Below, piece by piece: positions 1-4,961 of a stretch of DNA of 5,138 bases (its first letter is position 1; each line of letters begins with the position of its first letter). Below the pieces are notes generated by a model that saw nothing but the letters and a program-made list of their open reading frames with translations, did not search any database and was not told the origin of the DNA. The translations under genes were made by a program, and so were the position numbers. The stretch comes from Actinomycetota bacterium (lineage in GTDB: Bacteria > Actinomycetota > Actinomycetes > Streptosporangiales > Streptosporangiaceae): assembly GCA_003168295.1 (NCBI GenBank), contig PMST01000553.1:1-5138 (forward strand), in the 5' to 3' direction.

Positions 1-1468
1 CTAGACGACATCCAGTGGGCCGACGAGCCGTCGCTGCTGCTACTCGCGCACCTGCTGCGCCAGCTGCGCGGCGTCCGGATGCTGATCCTGGCCACGTGCC
101 GCGAGCCGGCCCCGTCCGGTGACCGCAGCGGCGAGCTGATCCGGATGCTGCAGGCCGACGCGAGCACCGAGCGGGCCGCGCTCACCGGGCTGCCCCCGGT
201 CGCGGTGGCCGCGCTGCTGGCCTCGGCCGGGCAGGCTGCCTCGCCGGAGCAGGCTCAGACGGTACACGTGGAAACGGGCGGCAACCCGTTCCTGGTCCGC
301 GAGCTGGCCCGGATGCGCGCGGAGCAGCCCGGGCCGCTCCCGGCACTGTGCCCGGCACGGTGCTCGACGTCACCTCCTACCGGATCGCGCAGCTCAGCCC
401 GGCCAGCCGCGACGTGCTGCGGGCCGCCGCGGTAGCCGGCATCGGTTTTCTCGGTCGGGGTGGTCGCGCAGATGCTCGGGGTGGCGGTGCTCGCGCTGCT
501 CGATCCGGTCGACGAAGGCCAGGCGGCGGGCTTCCTGGTCGCCGGTGACCGGCTCGGCGACTACCGGTTCTCCCACGCGCTGGTCCGTTCGGCGGTGGTC
601 GCCCAGCTGTCCGCCGCGGACCAGCGGCTGGGTCGAGATGTGGGGCCGGCTGTGGCGGATCGATACGCTGTTCGAGGCCGGGCAGCTGCCGGTCATCTCC
701 CGGGAACTGGCCGACCTGGCCAGCTGTGCGGGACGGGTGCAGGCGCCGGTGGCCCGGTGGCACGAGGCATCCGGCATGGCCGCGGTCCTGGACCAGTTCC
801 CGCCGCAATTCCTGCCCGGCGGATCGTACGCGGACACCCCGCTGACGAGCGTGCTCCCCACCGTCAACCTGGCCCTGATGTGGCTGGAGCGGGGCGATCG
901 CGACCAGGCGGCCAGGATGTACGAACTGGCCCACCCGGTCCGCTCCTGGCGGCCGATTCCCGCGCTCCGGCTGATCGCCTGGGCCCAGGGCCTCGCGGCG
1001 GCGATCGGCCTGGGCCGTACCGACGACATCGCCTACCTGGCCAGCGAGTTCGAGCCGCTGCGCGGCCGGCACGTCGCCTGCGGCGCGGGCGCCGGCGACT
1101 ATCTCGGGCCGGTCGAGCTGCATCTGGGCAAGGCCGCGGCGGCGCTCGGCTCGCTGGAGCAGGCCGTCGCCGACCTGACCGCGGCGGCGACGGACGCGCA
1201 GCACCTCGGCATGGCGCCGTTCTCCCGGCGGATCGAGGGGCTACGGGCCCGCCCGCCGGCCGGTCCGCCGCCGCTCAGCCCGCGCGAGCGGGAGGTCGCC
1301 CGGCTGGTCGGGCAGGGGCTGACCAACCGGCAGATCGCCGCGGCCCTGTACGTCTCCGAGCGCACCGCGCAGAACCACGTCCAGCACATCCTGACCAAGC
1401 TCGGCTTCGCCAACCGCAGCCAGATCGCCGTCTGGTCGACCGCGCCGCCTGCGCCGCCCGCGGAATGA
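1..1468 (+). pseudogene. LAL-type LuxR-family ATPase transcriptional regulator, 5'-truncated by window edge, frameshifted and internally deleted
   Basis: LAL regulators couple a large STAND/AAA-type ATPase and a TPR-like middle region to a C-terminal LuxR DNA-binding helix-turn-helix, and often activate secondary-metabolism or sugar-use genes. The window opens at the Walker B region (LDDIQWADEPSLLLL, frame 1), so Walker A lies outside. Homology then moves between frames: frame 1 to about 335 (GGNPFLVREL), frame 3 to about 447 (DVTSYRIAQLSPASRDVLRA), frame 1 again to about 628 (GDYRFSHALVRSAVVAQLSA), then frame 2 to the TGA at 1466-1468. The last part carries the TPR-like region and an intact HTH at about 1274-1438 (LSPREREVARLV, TNRQIAAALYVSERTAQNHV, ILTKLGF). 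From memory of the family, the joins near 628, 765 (RWHEA/SGM) and 1200 (AATDAQ/HLGMAPF) each skip sequence that full-length members have. Sequencing error could explain one shift but not the missing blocks. Function is probably lost, though the HTH could still be translated from an internal start. Confidence 0.85.
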
Positions 1469-1502
1469 GTACCGGGTAGGAAATCAGATCTCCCTGCCGA
1501 AT

Positions 1503-1524
1503 CGGCGGTGCTTCCAAGCCGCCG
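1503..1524. terminator. GC-rich hairpin between convergent genes, candidate bidirectional terminator
   Basis: CGGCG at 1503-1507 pairs with CGCCG at 1520-1524. After a two-base bulge, GCT (1510-1512) pairs with AGC (1517-1519) around a TCCA loop. It lies 35 bases after the stop of the LuxR-type pseudogene and 25 bases past the stop of the convergent TIR gene. There is no T-tract on either strand, as is common in GC-rich actinobacteria, so termination is inferred from position and symmetry only. Confidence 0.35.
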
Positions 1525-1548
1525 GGAACGGCTCGCAGTGACCAGCAG

Positions 1549-2853
1549 TCAGCTGCCCGAGCTCAGCACGCCGGATCCGGCGTCGACATTAGATACCGGC
1601 TCGTTCGGATTGACTGCGGAGGACTGCTCGAACGTGAAGCTGAGCCCGCCGCTCGAGGTCAGCGACGTTTCGGCGTAGGCGAACGGGACGCATTCACCCT
1701 GGGCATTCTCCGTAGTGACCAGACGGAGATAGACCGGCCCACTGCCGCCCTCGAAGTAGACGCTGGCGCTGCACCCCAGGGTGCTGTTGACCAATGTGCC
1801 GACCTCGGCACCCGCGGATCCCGGGCCGAGGGCCATGCTCACGGTCACCGTGCCCGATCCGGGTTGGTTGATTGCGCCTTGCCAGTTGCCCTGATAGGCC
1901 GCAGGAAGGGTGACCGTGGACGAGGGCGGGGATTGGTGAGTGAGCGCGGACACCACGGCGACCACGGCGACCACGGCGACGATGGCAACTACGATGGCCG
2001 CGACGCGGTATCTCAGCCGCCGCTTCGGCCGGACCGGTGGCGGGCCAACTCCCGGCCCAGCCGCCCCGCTACTCGCGGCGGGCGGCATCGCAGCCCGCAT
2101 CCGCTGGGCGCCCGCCTGGCGTGCAATCTGATCCTGGGCCATGGTGGCCAGGCCCTCAGGATCTGCGGCCGCCGGGTCGATCGCGGCCAGTTGGTCGCTG
2201 AACCCGAGGACGGCGTACCAGTCCTGCCGGCCAGCGGCATCCTGGATGTGGCGCTGCAGTTGCCCGATCTGCTGGCGACGCTGCGCCGCGGCCCGTTCGG
2301 CGTCCTGCCGGGCGCGGGCATGCAGGTCGGATGCTGCAGCAGGTGTGCCTGGCTCGGGATCCACCTTCACCTTGAAGGTGGTCGCCTCCAGGAACCTGAG
2401 CAGCTTGCCAGTGTCGCTGTCGAAGTCGAGCGGGTCAAGGGACAGGGCTTGCCGCCTCTTCAGTGCGGCCAAGCTCGGCGGCAGCTCGCTCTCGTCGGGC
2501 ATCTGCGCCCCGCCGACCAGGATCGGGATGACCCGAACCCCACGGCTTAGCGCAGCCTCGATCTCGATCCGGACGAAGTCCTTGGGGTCGTCGAGGCGTC
2601 GGTGCCCGGCCTTGTCGCATATGCTGATCCACTGGTCGCCGATCAGTGCCAGCAGTACGGCACAGCGGCCGACCGCCTCGGCAATCACCTCGACGAAGTC
2701 GTCACCCGGTTTGATCGAATCGACGTCCTTAAAGACCTGATCTTTGCCGAAGTGAGCCGCGAGCCGGTCGAATATCCAGCCAGCCGGGAACGCCGTCTCC
2801 TCGCGCCGGTAGCTGATGAAGATCCGCGAAACTTCTAAAGTCGATGCAGCCAT
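1549..2853 (-). CDS. TIR-domain single-pass membrane protein with extracytoplasmic sensor-like domain
   Basis: This 434-residue protein starts with a TIR domain (about 10-158): FISYRRE at 12-18, the VFKDVDSI-PGDDF block at 40-53, and DFVRIEIEAALSRGVRVIPI at 92-110. Its E97 aligns with the catalytic glutamate of NAD-cleaving TIR domains such as SARM1. Residues 175-246 are charged and probably helical (ARARQDAERAAAQRRQQ, then DWYAVLGFSDQLAAIDP). A Pro-rich stretch and the basic cluster RPKRRLRYR (275-283) precede one very hydrophobic transmembrane helix (284-304), predicting the TIR domain inside the cell. The outer part (about 313-434) starts W-x-G-like (YQGNWQGAI), has VGTLVNSTLGC and two cysteines (C361, C388), and resembles the small C-terminal domains of actinobacterial Ser/Thr kinases. 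The likely role, inferred, is envelope-signal-controlled NAD hydrolysis or TIR signalling, perhaps in defence. The start is the ATG at 2853, with only a weak G-rich AAGGGGCGGGGC upstream. The gene looks less GC-rich than the sulfurase-like gene beside it, which may mean transfer. TIR call firm; enzymatic activity unproven. Confidence 0.88.
   Translation of the reverse strand: MAASTLEVSRIFISYRREETAFPAGWIFDRLAAHFGKDQVFKDVDSIKPGDDFVEVIAEAVGRCAVLLALIGDQWISICDKAGHRRLDDPKDFVRIEIEAALSRGVRVIPILVGGAQMPDESELPPSLAALKRRQALSLDPLDFDSDTGKLLRFLEATTFKVKVDPEPGTPAAASDLHARARQDAERAAAQRRQQIGQLQRHIQDAAGRQDWYAVLGFSDQLAAIDPAAADPEGLATMAQDQIARQAGAQRMRAAMPPAASSGAAGPGVGPPPVRPKRRLRYRVAAIVVAIVAVVAVVAVVSALTHQSPPSSTVTLPAAYQGNWQGAINQPGSGTVTVSMALGPGSAGAEVGTLVNSTLGCSASVYFEGGSGPVYLRLVTTENAQGECVPFAYAETSLTSSGGLSFTFEQSSAVNPNEPVSNVDAGSGVLSSGS
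1953..1979. repeat. Three perfect tandem copies of a 9-bp unit inside the transmembrane segment of the TIR gene
   Basis: CCACGGCGA is repeated exactly at 1953-1961, 1962-1970 and 1971-1979, followed by a degenerate copy (CGATGGCAA). On the coding strand each unit adds three residues of the Val/Val/Ala type to the transmembrane helix (AVVAVVAVVS). The unit is a multiple of three, so copy-number change would lengthen or shorten the membrane helix without breaking the frame. Confidence 0.85.
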
Positions 2854-2960
2854 GATTTGCCCCGCCCCTTGATATGCGTACAGCGTAACGACAGATTCCG
2901 CAGAAGGGAAGAATGCGCGAGCCTGCTGATAGCGGGTTAGACACTGTCACCTGCAGGGTC

Positions 2961-2975
2961 GCGGCCGGAGGCCGC
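2961..2975. repeat. Perfect inverted repeat GCGGCC-GGA-GGCCGC in the spacer upstream of the TIR gene
   Basis: A six-base perfect stem (2961-2966 with 2970-2975) surrounds a three-base centre, 108 bases upstream of the TIR start codon. It could be an operator or a hairpin in a transcript reading through from the sulfurase-like gene. The sequence does not decide which. Confidence 0.4.
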
Positions 2976-3022
2976 ACCGCCCCCGCGGCTGTCGTAAAAC
3001 GTGTTGCAATGCCGACGTACCC

Positions 3023-3079
3023 AGAAAGCTGCTCGCCACCGCCAGCATCGACAAGACGGCGCGGCTGTGGCAACTGACC
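3023..3079 (+). pseudogene. WD40-repeat fragment, remnant of a lost gene
   Basis: In the frame containing codon 3026-3028, the plus strand reads RKLLATASIDKTARLWQLT. This matches the second half of a WD40 propeller blade (LLATAS-D-T-RLW), including the D-x-T and terminal R-L-W hallmark. No start codon with a ribosome binding site, no second blade and no continuation is visible in any frame on either side. Upstream residues (NADVP) do not match the usual FSPDG, and downstream residues (LLRRLRCRPG) are not blade-like. A C-terminal blade is a common way for WD40 proteins to end, so this may be the tail of a deleted plus-strand gene. It lies between two minus-strand genes, so it is not a continuation of either. 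Chance similarity is possible at this length, but the motif density argues against it. Confidence 0.55.
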
Positions 3080-3103
3080 TTGCTCCGTCGGTTACGGTGT
3101 CGC

Positions 3104-3116
3104 CCGGGTTGCCCGG
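3104..3116 (-). terminator. Short hairpin just after the sulfurase-like gene, possible terminator
   Basis: CCGGG (3104-3108) pairs with CCCGG (3112-3116) across a three-base loop, beginning 11 bases past the TAG stop of the minus-strand gene. The stem has only five pairs and no T-run, so the call rests mainly on position. It overlaps no gene. Confidence 0.25.
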
Positions 3117-3127
3117 TGCGCAGGTGG

Positions 3128-4660
3128 CTAGCAGGCGAGCCTGGGTGTGAGGCCGGTGGTGTCGGCGAGGCGATCGCGGTAGGTCATCTCCACGAAGGCC
3201 AGGAATCGCTCTAGGTCCTCGACGTTGGAGGCCAGGCCCACCGATGCGCGCAGCGCCCCGCCGCTGGGCAGGCCGAGCAGGTCGAGATACTGATCCATGG
3301 TACGGGCGCGTCCCGGCGCCGCTTTGCGCCAGTGGGCCTTGGTGAGGTTGAACGCGCCCTCGCCGGCGCCCGGGTTGCAGAAGCAGCCGGCCCGGATCGA
3401 GATGCCGGCCGCGGCGGTATCGCGTGCCACCGCGCGCTCATCGATGATGCGCCCGCCGGGATCGAGCAGGTTGAAGGCGACGGTGCCGCCGCGGTCGCGG
3501 GTGCCGGCGGGCCCGTAGATCCGTGCCATCGGCTGGCCGTTGCCGTGCCGCAAGGCGGCGAGCCGGCCGAGGAGCCAGCCGGTCAGGCACATCACCCGCT
3601 GGTGGATCAGGTCGAGCCCGATGCCGGACACCCAGGACAGCCCCGAGGCCAGATCGGGGATCTGCAGGAAGCTGAGCGTGCCGTCCTCGAACCGGGCCTC
3701 GTCCCGGGCCGGCGTGTGCCAGTCGCCCTGCACGCTGGCGATGGACACCGACCCGCCGGCGAACCAGGGCCGCCGTAGCCGGCCCAGCGCGTCGCGCCGC
3801 GCGATCAGGCAGCCGACACCGGTCGGGTAGCCGAACACCTTGTACCAGCTGACCGGCACGAAATCGGGCTTGACCACCGACAGGTCCAGCCGGTTCGACG
3901 GCACGTACGCCGCGGCGTCCAGCAGCACGTCATAGCCTTGTTCATGGGCCAGCTCGATCCAGCGCAGCGGATGCTGCACGCCGCTGAAGTTGCTCTGGGC
4001 CGGGTAGGCCAGCAAGCCCCGGCGGCGGGGGGCCGCCGCGCCGCGCGCTACCCGCCTGGCCGCGCCCAGCGGGCCCGGCCCGCGCCGGGCCAGCGCCTGG
4101 CCGATCGCGTCATCGTCTACCCGGAGCTCGGGCGAGCAGAACGGCACGTACCGGGTGAGCGCGCCGCGGGACCGGGCGAACTCCCTGATGCCATTGACGG
4201 AGTTGTGATTGTCCTGGGTCAGGACCAGCCCGGTCCGCGGGCCGAACGGGTAGGCCTCGCCGATGAGCCGGCACGCGCCGGTGGCGTTCGCGGTGAAGAT
4301 GGCCGCGTACTCCTGCGGCGGCGCGTTGAAGTGCGCCAGGACCGCGCTGCGGGCCCGCTCGATCAGTTCGGTCGACGCGGCCGAGGTCGGATTTTCCGAG
4401 TGCGGGTTGCCGAAGCACCCCCCGCGTACCCGCTCGGCATGCGCGGTCAGCTGCGCCTGGGCCGGCAGGCCCGCGCCGGTGTAGTCCAGGTAGACGTGGC
4501 CGCCCGCGTCGAGGTAGGAGTACTCGGTCGCCCGCAGCTGGTCCAGCAGCGCCGTGCCCCGGTAACCGGGATAAGCGGACAAGAAGCCGGGCGGCCCTGG
4601 CAGCGGATCGCACCCAGCGCCGCATGGCAATCCGGACAGCTTCTCCAGGGATGCAGTCAT
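3128..4660 (-). CDS. MOCOS-type (molybdenum cofactor sulfurase N-terminal domain-like) PLP-dependent cysteine desulfurase
   Basis: This 510-residue fold-type I, class V (NifS-like) PLP enzyme is expected to take sulfur from cysteine as a protein persulfide, leaving alanine, in the cytoplasm. It matches the N-terminal domain of MOCOS/ABA3 along its length: YLDYTGAG (57-64), GNPHSENPTS (84-93), IFTANATGA (121-129), DNHNSV with PLP-stacking H152, YPAQSNFSGV (219-228), LLDAAAYV with D248 facing the pyridine nitrogen, and SWYKVFGYPTG with K274 as Schiff-base lysine. RFEDGT (323-328) and RAGCFCNPG (C426, C428) supply the persulfide cysteine, and a C-terminal SVG motif is present. Eukaryotic MOCOS is about 800-900 residues because a MOSC domain follows; here the protein ends after the NifS part. 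An upstream in-frame ATG (4708) has no ribosome binding site, whereas GGAGG lies six bases before the ATG at 4660. Residues about 190-214 form an Ala/Arg/Gly/Pro-rich insert. No molybdoenzyme gene is in the window, so the sulfur acceptor is unknown. It could serve natural-product sulfur insertion instead. Confidence 0.9.
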   Translation of the reverse strand: MTASLEKLSGLPCGAGCDPLPGPPGFLSAYPGYRGTALLDQLRATEYSYLDAGGHVYLDYTGAGLPAQAQLTAHAERVRGGCFGNPHSENPTSAASTELIERARSAVLAHFNAPPQEYAAIFTANATGACRLIGEAYPFGPRTGLVLTQDNHNSVNGIREFARSRGALTRYVPFCSPELRVDDDAIGQALARRGPGPLGAARRVARGAAAPRRRGLLAYPAQSNFSGVQHPLRWIELAHEQGYDVLLDAAAYVPSNRLDLSVVKPDFVPVSWYKVFGYPTGVGCLIARRDALGRLRRPWFAGGSVSIASVQGDWHTPARDEARFEDGTLSFLQIPDLASGLSWVSGIGLDLIHQRVMCLTGWLLGRLAALRHGNGQPMARIYGPAGTRDRGGTVAFNLLDPGGRIIDERAVARDTAAAGISIRAGCFCNPGAGEGAFNLTKAHWRKAAPGRARTMDQYLDLLGLPSGGALRASVGLASNVEDLERFLAFVEMTYRDRLADTTGLTPRLAC

Positions 4661-4663
4661 GAT

Positions 4664-4673
4664 CTTCCTCCCC
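4664..4673 (-). promoter_or_regulatory. Shine-Dalgarno site that decides the start of the sulfurase-like gene
   Basis: On the minus strand this reads GGGGAGGAAG, with GGAGG six bases before the ATG at 4660. It is near-ideal and selects the MTASLEKLSG start over the in-frame ATG 48 bases further upstream, which has no such site. Confidence 0.85.
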
Positions 4674-4679
4674 AGCCTC

Positions 4680-4711
4680 GGCATGCCCGCCGCTATAACC
4701 AGGAGCATGCC
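4680..4711. promoter_or_regulatory. Spaced inverted repeat GGCATGC/GCATGCC upstream of the sulfurase-like gene, candidate operator
   Basis: GGCATGC (4680-4686) and GCATGCC (4705-4711) are perfect inverted copies separated by 18 bases. The spacer contains the only AT-rich hexamer nearby (TATAGC on the minus strand, about 4691-4696), a weak -10 candidate 30 bases before the start codon. Arms flanking a possible -10 would suit a repressor site, but no -35 box is recognisable. Confidence 0.35.
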
Positions 4712-4764
4712 ACCGCTGCCCTAACCCGCCATTAAGCCATGATTGAGCGCGGTACCTGCCAGCA

Positions 4765-4789
4765 GGCGCCCGGGACCACCCCGGGCACC
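4765..4789. repeat. GC-rich hairpin with 7-bp perfect core stem
   Basis: GCCCGGG (4768-4774) pairs with CCCGGGC (4780-4786) around ACCAC. After one C/A mismatch, GG (4765-4766) pairs with CC (4788-4789). Both neighbouring genes point away from it, so it is not an obvious terminator for either. It may be a regulatory site or the end of something lost. Confidence 0.5.
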
Positions 4790-4903
4790 GCCGCACGCCC
4801 GCGGACAGCATGCGATAGTCACACACTCGCACCGGCCCAGCCCCGCTACATCGGGCGAATGCCCTATTAGTTCAGGCGGCACTGCCACAGCGGCCCCCTG
4901 CCG

Positions 4904-4915
4904 GGCCACGTGGCC
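4904..4915. promoter_or_regulatory. 12-bp perfect palindrome GGCCACGTGGCC, candidate operator
   Basis: The palindrome has no spacer, so it suits a dimeric DNA-binding protein better than an RNA hairpin. It has a CACGTG core and lies 46 bases before the ATG at 4962. The right arm is shared with the adjoining hairpin at 4911-4929. Confidence 0.4.
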
Positions 4916-4929
4916 GGGAAAACCGGCCA
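4911..4929. repeat. Perfect 7-bp hairpin TGGCCGG-GAAAA-CCGGCCA in the leader of the 4962 frame
   Basis: Seven uninterrupted pairs (4911-4917 with 4923-4929) close a five-base GAAAA loop, 22 bases ahead of the GGAGG at 4952. It could be a leader structure if transcription starts upstream, or a short terminator in either direction; there is no T-run after it on either strand. Confidence 0.5.
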
Positions 4930-4961
4930 GGAAAGATGCCGCCAAGGACCAGGAGGGCCTC

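Larger units (their letters stand above)
4661..4961. other. Divergent intergenic region rich in inverted repeats
   Basis: This 301-base spacer separates the minus-strand sulfurase-like gene from a plus-strand reading frame starting at 4962, so it should hold both promoters. I see no convincing protein. A 43-codon frame from the ATG at 4739 (+) has no ribosome binding site, and minus-strand frames across the region look like shadows. It contains a spaced inverted repeat (4680-4711), a strong hairpin (4765-4789), a 12-base palindrome (4904-4915) and a hairpin overlapping that palindrome (4911-4929). No clear -35/-10 pair can be assigned. Confidence 0.6.

Noticed and set aside
2882..2887. TACGCT on the minus strand as a -10 box for the TIR gene
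   Set aside because: The hexamer fits TANNNT, but no TTGAC-like element is found 16-19 bases upstream, so a promoter call would rest on one weak box.
2943..2951. GGTGACAGT shared (minus strand here) with 4989-4997 (+), as a common operator
   Set aside because: A single 9-base match between two points of a 5 kb window is expected by chance, and the symmetric extensions differ at the two sites.
2729..3073. A 114-residue minus-strand frame across the spacer upstream of the TIR gene
   Set aside because: It overlaps the well-supported TIR start in another frame, has no ribosome binding site, and reads as low-complexity sequence without any family motif.
3938..4735. A long plus-strand frame opposite the sulfurase-like gene
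   Set aside because: It is the antisense shadow of a gene with clear catalytic motifs; its residues are the Arg/Ala/Gly-rich product expected from GC-rich antisense reading.
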